From NCBI RefSeq assembly GCF_001280005.1, contig NZ_LGDW01000454.1, positions 1 to 47,539 of the forward strand: DNA of 47,539 nucleotides. Direction: 5' to 3'. This stretch comes from Streptomyces sp. NRRL WC-3618 (GTDB taxonomy: Bacteria > Actinomycetota > Actinomycetes > Streptomycetales > Streptomycetaceae). Positions within the stretch are counted from its first letter, which is position 1. Each line of letters opens with the position of its first letter. This document shows, piece after piece, positions 18,000 through 25,340 of the stretch. The notes under the pieces were generated by a model. It was not told the origin of the DNA, made no database searches, and saw nothing but the letters and a program-made list of their open reading frames with translations. The position numbers were made by a program, and so were the translations under genes.

Positions 18000-18353
18000 T
18001 CAGGCACTGCGGGGGGTGGCTGAGATGGTCTGCATGTCCTGGATATCGGGGATATCCGGAATGTCAGGGTGGTCCAGCCGGTGGTCGCGCTGGTCCAGGT
18101 TCACAAAGATCATGCCGTACCGAATGGCACACCGTACGGGCTGCGGCGCCCCCCGAGGCCGCCGCAGACACCGGTACGCCCGGACGTCCTCTTCATCGTC
18201 CCGCGTCACGACGACCGGCTCTCCGAACACGGTCACCATCAGCGAGTCACCACTGTGGGGGATGGCGGTGACCAGGTCGATGAAGTGCCAGCCGGAGCGG
18301 TAGGCCGTGGCCATCTCGCGACGGAAGGAACGGTCGTCGGGTGGAGTCGTCAT
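18000..18353 (-). CDS. small Rieske-like protein lacking the histidine iron ligands
   Basis: A 117-aa protein starting at ATG 18353 (MTTPPDDRSFRREMATAY). It aligns by eye with the N-terminal Rieske domain of ring-hydroxylating oxygenases: SGWHFIDLVTAIPHSGDSLM, then VTVFGEPVVVTRDDEEDVRA, YRCLRR, VRCAIRYGMIFVNLDQRD. In functional Rieske domains the cluster ligands are C-x-H and C-x-x-H; here both cysteines remain (C in YRCLRR, C in VRCAIR) but the histidines are replaced (R and Y/R), so a [2Fe-2S] cluster is unlikely. The C-terminus has an unusual HPDIPDIPDIQDMQ repeat. Its start is one base past the stop codon of the upstream peptide gene, implying translational coupling. Identification as Rieske-derived is my inference from pattern. 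Confidence 0.62.
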   Translation of the reverse strand: MTTPPDDRSFRREMATAYRSGWHFIDLVTAIPHSGDSLMVTVFGEPVVVTRDDEEDVRAYRCLRRPRGAPQPVRCAIRYGMIFVNLDQRDHRLDHPDIPDIPDIQDMQTISATPRSA

Positions 18354-18354
18354 G

Positions 18355-18573
18355 TCATTCCCAAACGCTGTCAAACAGACCGTCGGAGGACCCCGCAAAG
18401 GTGTCACCGGCAACTACGGCATGCGTGCTTGCCGGCGGCCAGACGCTGTCCGCCCTATTGTCACCCTCCGCACCGGACAGACCACCCAGTGCTCCGAAAG
18501 TCGCGACGGCAGAGAAGGCTGCGACAAGCACCCACCGAAGCATTTTCTTGCGCATAATCGGCTTCGTCCTCAC
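18355..18573 (-). CDS. exported small peptide precursor, 72 aa
   Basis: Starts at GTG 18573 behind AAGAGGGA (7-nt spacing); an in-frame ATG at 18555 gives a 66-aa version. The N-terminus is a textbook Sec signal: basic MRKKMLRW, hydrophobic VLVAAFSAVATFGALGGLSG, and a likely cleavage near SGA or GAEG. The mature remainder of about 38 residues is acidic, has no cysteine, and contains the word DSVW twice, in ADSVWPP near its start and DSVWE at the extreme C-terminus. The stop codon TGA (18357-18355) is separated by one base from the ATG of the Rieske-like gene. The gene is divergent from the first LuxR-type regulator. Too short for family assignment; its real translation is supported by RBS, signal peptide and coupling. 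Confidence 0.65.
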   Translation of the reverse strand: MRTKPIMRKKMLRWVLVAAFSAVATFGALGGLSGAEGDNRADSVWPPASTHAVVAGDTFAGSSDGLFDSVWE

Positions 18574-18692
18574 TTGAAGGTCCCTCTTTCCCCCGTCGAG
18601 TAAGACGATGGCTCATTCGGGCACGTCATGGCCACACAATCGATGCATCATGTTCCTGCACGTTCAGGACCCTGGGGGGTGGAGATTTGGTG
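18574..18692. promoter_or_regulatory. divergent promoter region between peptide operon and first LuxR-type regulator
   Basis: About 120 bp, less GC-rich than its surroundings. It contains the inverted repeat TCCTG-N6-CAGGA at 18654-18669, placed about 24 bp upstream of ATG 18693 and next to its ribosome-binding site, and ATCGATGCATCAT at 18639-18651. Either could serve the LuxR-type proteins encoded alongside. Confidence 0.4.
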
Positions 18693-19676
18693 ATGAATGG
18701 GACTAAAGCGACACATCCCCATGCGGTGACCGAGTTGTGCGAGGAGGGCAGCCGTCTTTATGCGGCCGCTTTGCGCACCGGGCGCATCGCCCGCGCGGAG
18801 GTTTCGAACACTCCCTGTCTGATGGAGTTCACCCTTCTTCAACCCGATCCCGACGATCCGACCTGGTTGCGTCCGGTGCCCCCGTCGGTGGCTCTCACCC
18901 AGTGGCTGGACCCGATAGAGCGCGAGATCAGCGAGCGCAGAAGGCACTCGATCGAACTGGTCGACTCCTTCGAACCCTTCATGGCCCTCACCGCCCAGCC
19001 GGTGGCGGGCCTGCACGCGATCACCGTGCTGGAGGGCAACGACCGGATCAACGCCGCTCTCAACCTCGCCACGGCCCAGTGTCAGACCGAGATGCTCACC
19101 GTCCAGCCCAGCCAGGGCGGCGCCCGTCCCGAGCGCAGCCTCCTCCAGGGGCTGGAGCGCGACCGCCCGTTGATCGAACGTGGTGTGAAGCTGCGCACCC
19201 TGTATCAGCACACGGCGCGCTACAACCCCGAGCGTCTCGCGTACGTGGACCAGTTCGCGGACGGCAAGGTGGAATACCGCACGATCGACGAGCTGGTCGA
19301 GCGCCTGATCATCTGCGACGAAACGGTTGCCTTCCTCCCCGTACGCGACGACCGGCAGGTCGCACTGGAGCTGCGGCACACAGGTCTAGTCCGGTATCTC
19401 ATCAAGGTGTTCGAATTCATGTGGAACCGTGCGGTACCCCTTAGCGCGGGCGCCCCCTACGGGACCGCGCCCGACGGCATCACCGACATCCAGCACTCCA
19501 TCGCCAAGCTCCTCATCGAAGGCCACGTCGACGAGGCCATCGCCCGCCGCCTCGGGATGAACGTACGCACCTGCCGCGCCCACATCGCCAAGCTGGCCAC
19601 CGCCCTGGGCAGCGGCAGCCGCGCCCAGCTCGGGTTCCTGATCGCGCAGTCAGGGATACTCGACCAGGAACGCTGA
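18693..19676 (+). CDS. TrmB-like sensor / LuxR-HTH transcriptional regulator, paralogue 1
   Basis: A 327-aa regulator. The chosen start is ATG 18693, 7 nt behind GGAGA; in-frame TTG 18687 and GTG 18690 are alternatives. The N-terminal 90 residues carry LCEEGSRLYAAALRTGRIAR and LLQPDPDDPTWLRPVPPSVA. The middle (about 95-250) resembles the ligand-binding part of TrmB-type regulators: TEMLTVQPSQGG, then LIERGVKLRTLYQHTAR, YRTIDELVERLIICDETVAF and LVRYLIKVFEFMWNRAVPL. The C-terminus (about 260-325) is a LuxR/GerE-type helix-turn-helix, AKLLIEGHVDEAIARRLGMN then VRTCRAHIAKL. It is divergent from the exported-peptide operon and followed 27 bp later by paralogue 2. Confidence 0.82.
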   Translation: MNGTKATHPHAVTELCEEGSRLYAAALRTGRIARAEVSNTPCLMEFTLLQPDPDDPTWLRPVPPSVALTQWLDPIEREISERRRHSIELVDSFEPFMALTAQPVAGLHAITVLEGNDRINAALNLATAQCQTEMLTVQPSQGGARPERSLLQGLERDRPLIERGVKLRTLYQHTARYNPERLAYVDQFADGKVEYRTIDELVERLIICDETVAFLPVRDDRQVALELRHTGLVRYLIKVFEFMWNRAVPLSAGAPYGTAPDGITDIQHSIAKLLIEGHVDEAIARRLGMNVRTCRAHIAKLATALGSGSRAQLGFLIAQSGILDQER

Positions 19677-19703
19677 GCACCTGGGAGTCAAAGGGAGTCA
19701 CCT

Positions 19704-20741
19704 GTGGCCGCACGGCACCCACACGGGGCCGAGGAACTGTGCGCGGCAGGCATGAGCCTGTACGTCCGCGCGCTGCGCGACGGCAGCGTCACGGCGGACG
19801 CGGCCGGGACCACCCCCTGCCTGATCGACTTCGGACTGCTCCGGCCCGACCTCGAGGAGCCGCACCGACTGCGCCCGCTGGCCCCCACGCTGGCCCTTTC
19901 CCGGTTGCTGCGCGAGAGCGCGGAGGACACGGCCAGGAGGCGGCAGCAGGAAGCAGTGCTGGCCGAGGCCTTCGAGCCCCTGATGCACGTCGACGTTCCG
20001 GACTCTGGGACCGGCACACCCCTGATCAGCGTCCTGAGCGGCTTCGAGCGGATCAACCTCGCGATCTCCCGGGCCATGGCCGACGCCTCCAACGAACTCC
20101 TCGCCATCCAGCCCTACACCAACGGAACCCACCGAGCTCCCCAGTACCGGGCCGCCTCTCTGGGCCGCGACCAAGCCCTGCTCGACAGAGGTGGCCGTAT
20201 CCGTACCCTCTACCAATCCACGCTCCGCCATGCGCCCACCGTCCTTGCCCGCTACGAACAGCTGCGAGGCGATACCGAGGCCCGCACCCTCGACGAGGTC
20301 ACCGACCGGCTGATCGTCGTCGACCGGACCGTAGCGTTCATCCCTGCTGGCAAGGACAAAAAGCTCGCCCTGGAAATCCGCCAACCGACCCTGGTCACGT
20401 ACCTCGTCACCGTCTTCGAGCGCTTCTGGAACCTGGCCACCCCGATGTACCCCCAGGCCGTCCAACGCCCGTCCCTCAACGGTGTCACCCCCCGCCAACG
20501 GGCCATCGCCGCCCTCCTCATCGAGGGCCACACCGACGCCGTCATCGCGACCCGCCTCGGCCTGAACGTCCGCACCGCCCGCGTCCACATCGCCAAACTC
20601 GCCACCACCCTCGGCAGCGACAGCCGCGCCCAACTCGGCTATCTCATCGGACAGTCGGGGATTCTGGAGCATAAGCAGGAGCCAGACCCGGAGTCGAACC
20701 AGGCTCAGCCGCCGACTCAGCCGTCGGCCCGGGAAGGCTGA
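19704..20741 (+). CDS. TrmB-like sensor / LuxR-HTH transcriptional regulator, paralogue 2
   Basis: A 345-aa paralogue of the preceding gene, starting at GTG 19704 six bases after AAGGGAG. Matching blocks: HPHGAEELCAAGMSLYVRAL, FGLLRPDLEEPHRLRPLAP, LLDRGGRIRTLYQSTLRHAP, RTLDEVTDRLIVVDRTVAFI, VTYLVTVFERFWNLATPMYP and the HTH AALLIEGHTDAVIATRLGLN, VRTARVHIAKLATTLG. The same order of sensor then GerE-type HTH indicates a tandem duplication with paralogue 1, in whose transcript it probably lies (27-bp gap). Its last 98 bp overlap the 3' end of the opposite-strand paralogue 3, and they encode its Gln/Pro-rich tail beyond the HTH. Confidence 0.82.
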   Translation: MAARHPHGAEELCAAGMSLYVRALRDGSVTADAAGTTPCLIDFGLLRPDLEEPHRLRPLAPTLALSRLLRESAEDTARRRQQEAVLAEAFEPLMHVDVPDSGTGTPLISVLSGFERINLAISRAMADASNELLAIQPYTNGTHRAPQYRAASLGRDQALLDRGGRIRTLYQSTLRHAPTVLARYEQLRGDTEARTLDEVTDRLIVVDRTVAFIPAGKDKKLALEIRQPTLVTYLVTVFERFWNLATPMYPQAVQRPSLNGVTPRQRAIAALLIEGHTDAVIATRLGLNVRTARVHIAKLATTLGSDSRAQLGYLIGQSGILEHKQEPDPESNQAQPPTQPSAREG

Positions 20742-21762
20742 GCACGCCGCCCGAGTCCCCCACACCTGGCGCCCCCGGCGGCCCGTCCAGCCCTGCCTGC
20801 GCGATCCGCACCCCCAGCTGCGTCCGGCTCACCGCCCCCAGCGTCTCCGACAACCGAGCGATGTGCGCCCGGCACGTCCGGACGCTGATGCCCAGGCGTT
20901 CCGCGACCACCGCGTCCTGATGGCCCTCCGCGAGCAGCGCGGCGATCGACCGCTCCCGGTGCGAGATGCCCTCGATGCCCGTGTCGGGGAGCGGGGCGGT
21001 GAGCGGTACGGCGAAGCGCCACAGCCGCTCGAAGACCGTCACCAGGTACTGCACCAGCGCCGGATGCCGGATCTCCAGTGCCACCGTCCGCTCCGCGTTC
21101 GCGGGGATGAACGCCACCGTGCGGTCGAAGACGATCAGGCGCTCGACCACCTCGTCGAGGGTGCGGCCCTCGACCGTGCCGCCCATCAGTTCAAGGTAGT
21201 TGAGCAGGCCCTGGCCGTGCCGGGCCACGTGGTTGTAGAGGTCCCGCATCCGAACTCCGCGCTCGCGCAGCGCCAGGGCCCGGTGCAGGCCCTCCGAGAG
21301 TTCGTACTCGCGGCGGATACCGCCGGGCTGCACGGTCAGCACCTCGGTCGTGCAGGCCTCCGTCGCCTCGTCCATCGCGGCCTGGATACGGGCGAGACCG
21401 TCCAGTACGCGCAGGGCGGTGCCCTCTCCGAAGCCGGCCCCGGCGGACTGGATCTGACTGCCGAGGCGGGCGTACGACTCGAAGGCGGCGACGGCGGAGC
21501 CCACACGCCGCTGGCTCGCGCTGACCTCGTCGTAGACGCCGCGCAGCAGCCGGGTCATGACCTCCTGCGGGGAGGTCGGCACCAGCCAGGCCATGTCGTC
21601 GGGATCGGGGTGCAGCAGGGCGAGTTCGAGAAGGCACGGCACCGGCTCGGCATCCCGGCGCCGCACACGGCCCCGCCGTACGGCCCGGGAGTACACACGA
21701 TCCCCGGCTTCGCACAGTCGGTCAGCACCGTGTGGATGCTCGTCCGTCCCGTGCCCGGCCAT
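20644..21762 (-). CDS. TrmB-like sensor / LuxR-HTH transcriptional regulator, paralogue 3
   Basis: A 372-aa third copy on the opposite strand. The start is taken at ATG 21762 (MAGHGTDEHPHGADRLCEAG) because homology with paralogues 1 and 2 begins there; the open frame continues upstream without similarity. Shared blocks: LALLHPDPDDMAWLVPTSPQ, LALRERGVRMRDLYNHVARH, RTLDEVVERLIVFDRTVAFI, LVQYLVTVFERLWRFAVPL and HTH AALLAEGHQDAVVAERLGIS, VRTCRAHIARLSETLG. After the HTH it has an extra tail of about 60 residues rich in Gly/Pro/Ala; its final codons lie in the 98-bp overlap with paralogue 2. Convergent transcription here could give antisense interference between the two. Confidence 0.8.
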   Translation of the reverse strand: MAGHGTDEHPHGADRLCEAGDRVYSRAVRRGRVRRRDAEPVPCLLELALLHPDPDDMAWLVPTSPQEVMTRLLRGVYDEVSASQRRVGSAVAAFESYARLGSQIQSAGAGFGEGTALRVLDGLARIQAAMDEATEACTTEVLTVQPGGIRREYELSEGLHRALALRERGVRMRDLYNHVARHGQGLLNYLELMGGTVEGRTLDEVVERLIVFDRTVAFIPANAERTVALEIRHPALVQYLVTVFERLWRFAVPLTAPLPDTGIEGISHRERSIAALLAEGHQDAVVAERLGISVRTCRAHIARLSETLGAVSRTQLGVRIAQAGLDGPPGAPGVGDSGGVLSLPGPTAESAAEPGSTPGLAPAYAPESPTVR

Positions 21763-21991
21763 CGCCCCGTCCCACCACTGGTTCCAGCACTTCGCAGCGC
21801 CACTATGCGCGGCCCGGACGTGGTCCGCAACACGGCCCGGCCCGTCGCGCGCCCCCAATCCCCTTACTATGTCCGGCTTTCTCCCCTCCTCCACTCGTAA
21901 CCCTGCAACAAGCTGACGGTGGTGGGGCGTTACTCGTGGGGCCACTGTTGGAGGCGCTTTGCTGGCTTCATTGGCATCCGAAGGAGATCTC

Positions 21992-22090
21992 GTGAAGAAC
22001 GTCATAGGTGCCTTCGTGGAGCGCGTTCGCCATCGCGGCCATCGTAGGTACGGGGATGCCCGCATCGGCGGCAACCGCACAGTGACCTGA
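21992..22090 (+). CDS. possible 32-aa ORF or frameshifted secreted-peptide remnant
   Basis: GTG 21992 follows an excellent ribosome-binding site (GAAGGAGATCTC) and begins MKNVIGAFVERV, then continues as an Arg/His-rich stretch to a stop at 22090. In the +1 frame the same DNA (from about 22025) reads FAIAAIVGTGMPASAATAQ followed by a stop, which is a hydrophobic signal-peptide core with Ala-x-Ala sites. The two together look like a short secreted-protein gene broken by one base, or a sequencing error there. If intact as read, it is a tiny basic peptide. It lies between LuxR paralogue 3 and the VanZ-like gene. Confidence 0.35.
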   Translation: MKNVIGAFVERVRHRGHRRYGDARIGGNRTVT

Positions 22091-22171
22091 GCGGGCCTTC
22101 GCGACACGGTGCGCCCCCGGATCTGCATCATCCGGGCGCGCACTTCGCATAGTGAACAGGAATTCTCCGCG

Positions 22172-23479
22172 ATGCTTCAAGCAGTTCTCCATGACCATCT
22201 GGCGTTCCTCGTTGCGCTCACGCTGGCCGGCGTTGCCGTGGGCGTGGCCACCGCCTTCTACGCCCGTGCCAAGGGCGCCTCCGGTCCGTGGTGGGGCCTG
22301 ACCGGCGCAAGCGTGGTCCTCGTACTGGGGGCCACCGTGTTCTTCCCGACCCGCTCGGGCGGGGCGAACGGCTGGTGCACGATCAACAAGGATCTGTGGG
22401 AGCACCTGGTCACCGAGCAGGGCGTCTTGAACGCTGTCCTGTTCGTGCCGCTGGGCTTCTTCGGTGTGCTGGCGACACGCCGCGCGATGCCGGTGGTGGC
22501 AGCGGGCGTCCTGGGGTCGATGCTGATCGAGGTGGGCCAGTCGCTCGTCGCTTCGATGGGCGGCGCCTGTGACAGCGGCGACGTCCAGATGAACTCGCTC
22601 GGCACGGTTCTCGGCGTGGCCTGCGGGTGTGCGGCGGGCAGGGCCAAGGGTGTCTCCCTCACGGCCGACGCACGGCGCACCGGCGTGATCGCTGCGGGCA
22701 CCGGGCTGGTGACCGCACTCGTCTTCGGCCTGTTCGTCCAGGCCCAGGTGGTGGACGGCACGGGCCTGCGGACAGCAGCAGGGGACGAGCGAACGACGGC
22801 CGAATCCGCGATCCGGGAAGCGTTCGGCGACCGCTACACGATCTCTGCGGTTCAGGTGTCGCCGGGCGTGGACGGTGCGCCGGGATCGCTTCTGGTCACC
22901 TTCAAGGAGCCGCTCACGGCCACCCTCACCTGGCCGGAGGCTGACTACCTTTCAGTCCAGTTGGAGGCGTCCAGCGAACCCGGGCAGGTGTCGTTCGCGG
23001 TGGGGCACGCCACGAAACCTCGAAGCAAGCCCGAGGCGGAGCGAATTGCGACGGCTTACGCGAACGCGCACTACCCGTGGGTGTCAGAGGCGCAGCACCG
23101 GCAGACGACATCCATGGGCGAGTTCGGGTGGATGACGTCCTGGCGCTGGGCAAAGGACGGGGTGCTGATGCCCCGGGCGCTGGACGTGCAGCTGAACACA
23201 GCTGGCCGGGTTTCACAGCTCTCGGTCAACTCGGGTCCGGACATTCTGGAGGACCTGCCTGCCGTAACTGTGAGCAAGGCCCAGGCAGAGACCAAAGTAC
23301 GCGAGGAGATCAAGCCGGCGACCGCCAAGGTAGGCGCGGTGACGAAGAGGGCATACAGGGTGCGGGGCGAATGGCGAGCGGTATGGCTGGTGCGTGTGAT
23401 TCCGGACGGCGGCGAAGCGGAGTCGATGAGCGTGGATGCCGCTTCGGGTGAGGTCACCAGCGGAACGCCCCCGGGGTAG
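22172..23479 (+). CDS. VanZ-like membrane protein with C-terminal PepSY-like region
   Basis: A 435-aa protein from ATG 22172 (MLQAVLHDHLAFLVALTLAG); an upstream in-frame ATG at 22109 is less likely as its residues are not membrane-like. The first 165 residues contain four to five helices with VanZ-family landmarks: NAVLFVPLGFFGVLATRR, GSMLIEVGQSLVAS and CDSGDVQMNSLGTVLG. A further helix (GTGLVTALVFGLFVQAQVV) precedes an extracytoplasmic domain of about 220 residues that ends in two PepSY-like repeats (TVSKAQAETKVREEI and WLVRVIPDGGEAESMSVDAA, SGEV). VanZ of Tn1546 gives low-level teicoplanin resistance; the role of this fusion is not known. No van genes are near. Confidence 0.78.
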   Translation: MLQAVLHDHLAFLVALTLAGVAVGVATAFYARAKGASGPWWGLTGASVVLVLGATVFFPTRSGGANGWCTINKDLWEHLVTEQGVLNAVLFVPLGFFGVLATRRAMPVVAAGVLGSMLIEVGQSLVASMGGACDSGDVQMNSLGTVLGVACGCAAGRAKGVSLTADARRTGVIAAGTGLVTALVFGLFVQAQVVDGTGLRTAAGDERTTAESAIREAFGDRYTISAVQVSPGVDGAPGSLLVTFKEPLTATLTWPEADYLSVQLEASSEPGQVSFAVGHATKPRSKPEAERIATAYANAHYPWVSEAQHRQTTSMGEFGWMTSWRWAKDGVLMPRALDVQLNTAGRVSQLSVNSGPDILEDLPAVTVSKAQAETKVREEIKPATAKVGAVTKRAYRVRGEWRAVWLVRVIPDGGEAESMSVDAASGEVTSGTPPG

Positions 23480-23792
23480 CCGGCAGGGTGGGGACCGGTG
23501 GTTGGTGGAGCTGCCGTCGGGTGCCTCGAAGCGGGGCGCGTCCAGGCGCATCGTGCCGAGCGGGCATCGTTGAAGGCGCTTCCCAGGGCGTAACGGGGGG
23601 CGCCGCGAGGCGCGAACGGGGGATCGCCCGAAGCGGCCCGGCCGGGTGCCCCCCTCCATTCGGGGCCATAAGCGTTCCCGCAACAGTCGCGCACAATGCG
23701 GCAGATGAGAAAGCGCGTACCACGTCTTTCGCGCAAGCTCCCGGAAACCACACAGAGATCACCCCGTTACGTCCCGCCCCTACCTTCAGGCC
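23480..23792. other. intergenic region upstream of the ATP-grasp operon
   Basis: About 310 bp, falling in GC content towards the operon start, where the promoter of the ATP-grasp/alpha-E/transglutaminase operon is expected. I see no gene or clear terminator. Short frames on both strands lack ribosome-binding sites. Confidence 0.4.
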
Positions 23793-25340
23793 ATGGCGGA
23801 CATATTTGACGCGTACGCGCTGGCCGACGCGTGGGACGAGATGTTTGTGCGGCCGGGTGAGGTCAGGACCGCCTATGAGCCGGTACTGGCGGCGCTCCAG
23901 CCCATCGAGCCGACCGAACTGCGCTTCCGGGCCGACCAGATGGCCCGGGCGTTCACCGACCGCGGGGTGACCTATGCCTTCGCGGGTGAGGAGAGACCCT
24001 GGCCGCTGGACCTCGTACCGAGGATCCTCGACGCGCTGGAGTGGGATCTCATCCAGCGCGGGGTCGCGCAGCGGGTGCGGGCCCTGGAGGCCTACCTCGC
24101 GGACGCCTACGGGCACTGCCGGGCCTTCGAGGACGGTGTCGTGCCCTGGCGGCTGCTGCTCAGCTCGCCGCACTTCCACCGGGCCGCCCAGGGCATCGAG
24201 CCACCGGGCGGGGTACGCATCCATGTCGCCGGCATCGACCTGGTCCGGGACGAGGCCGGGGAGTTCCGGGTGCTGGAGGACAACGTCCGGGTGCCGTCCG
24301 GGGTTTCCTACGTCATCGAGAACCGGCGGGCGATGACCCGTATCTTCCCGTCCCTCTTCGCCGAGCAGCACGTCGTCCCCGTCGACGGCTACGCGCAGCG
24401 CCTGCTGGCCGCCCTGCGCGCCGCCGCGCCCGACGGGGCCGCCGCCGATCCGCGGGTCGTGGTCCTGACCCCCGGGCCGAGCAACGCCGCCTACTTCGAA
24501 CACGCCCTGCTGGCCCGGCTGATGGGCGTGCAGCTGGTCGAGGGGCACGATCTGGTGTGCCGTAAGAACCGGGTGTGGATGCGGACCACGCGCGGTGAGG
24601 TGCCCGTCCATGTCGTATACCGGCGACTGGACGACGACTTCCTCGACCCGCTCCATTTCCGGCCCGACTCGGTGATCGGCTGCCCCGGCATCCTGAGCGC
24701 CGCCCAGGCGGGCACCGTCACCCTCGCCAACGCCGTCGGCAACGGCATCGCCGACGACAAGCTGCTCTACACCTACGTACCCGATCTGATCCGGTACTAC
24801 CTCTCCGAGGAACCGATTCTTCCCAACGTGGAGTCGTTCCGTCCGGACGAGCCGGGCCAGTTGGAGGCCGTGCTCGACCAGATCGACCAGCTCGTCATCA
24901 AGCCCGTCGACGGCGCCGGCGGCCAGGGCATCGTCATCGGGCCCAAGGCCGACCGCAAGACCCTGGAGCAGTGCCGGGCGGCCGTGGCCGCCGATCCCCG
25001 GGGCTGGATCGCCCAGCGCCCCGTCGCGCTCTCCACCTCCCCCACCCTGGCCGGCGAGCGGATGGCGCCGCGCCACATCGACCTGCGCCCGTTCGCCGTG
25101 AACGACGGCACCGACGTCTGGGTCCTGCCGGGCGGCCTGACCCGCGTCGCCCTCCAGGAGGGCAACCTGATCGTCAACTCCAGCCAGGGCGGCGGCTCCA
25201 AGGACACCTGGGTGCTCGCCGAGGGCCCCGCCGCGACCCCGGACCCCGAACCGGCCGGCGCACCGCCCGAGGTCGCCCCGCGCCAGCACGGACCCGACGG
25301 CAACCACACCCTCGTACAGGAAGGGGCGCAGCAGCAGTGA
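23793..25340 (+). CDS. circularly permuted ATP-grasp type 2 protein (DUF404/DUF407)
   Basis: A 515-aa member of the circularly permuted ATP-grasp group, predicted amide- or peptide-bond-forming enzymes. Features: DAYALADAWDEMFVRPGEVR at the N-terminus, FRADQMARAFTDRGVTYAF, VRIHVAGIDLVRDEAGEFRV, LEDNVRVPSGVSYVIENRR, LTPGPSNAAYFEHALLA, DLVCRKNRVW, ANAVGNGIADDKLLYTYVPD, QLVIKPVDGAGGQGIVIG (ATP-binding) and VWVLPGGLTRVALQEGNLIV, NSSQGGGSKDTWVL. A Pro/Ala-rich tail follows. Its TGA stop overlaps the GTG start of the alpha-E gene by 4 nt, so the two are translationally coupled. Comparative genomics (the Iyer and Aravind ATP-grasp work) links such trios to peptide modification, but substrates are not established. 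Confidence 0.92.
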   Translation: MADIFDAYALADAWDEMFVRPGEVRTAYEPVLAALQPIEPTELRFRADQMARAFTDRGVTYAFAGEERPWPLDLVPRILDALEWDLIQRGVAQRVRALEAYLADAYGHCRAFEDGVVPWRLLLSSPHFHRAAQGIEPPGGVRIHVAGIDLVRDEAGEFRVLEDNVRVPSGVSYVIENRRAMTRIFPSLFAEQHVVPVDGYAQRLLAALRAAAPDGAAADPRVVVLTPGPSNAAYFEHALLARLMGVQLVEGHDLVCRKNRVWMRTTRGEVPVHVVYRRLDDDFLDPLHFRPDSVIGCPGILSAAQAGTVTLANAVGNGIADDKLLYTYVPDLIRYYLSEEPILPNVESFRPDEPGQLEAVLDQIDQLVIKPVDGAGGQGIVIGPKADRKTLEQCRAAVAADPRGWIAQRPVALSTSPTLAGERMAPRHIDLRPFAVNDGTDVWVLPGGLTRVALQEGNLIVNSSQGGGSKDTWVLAEGPAATPDPEPAGAPPEVAPRQHGPDGNHTLVQEGAQQQ

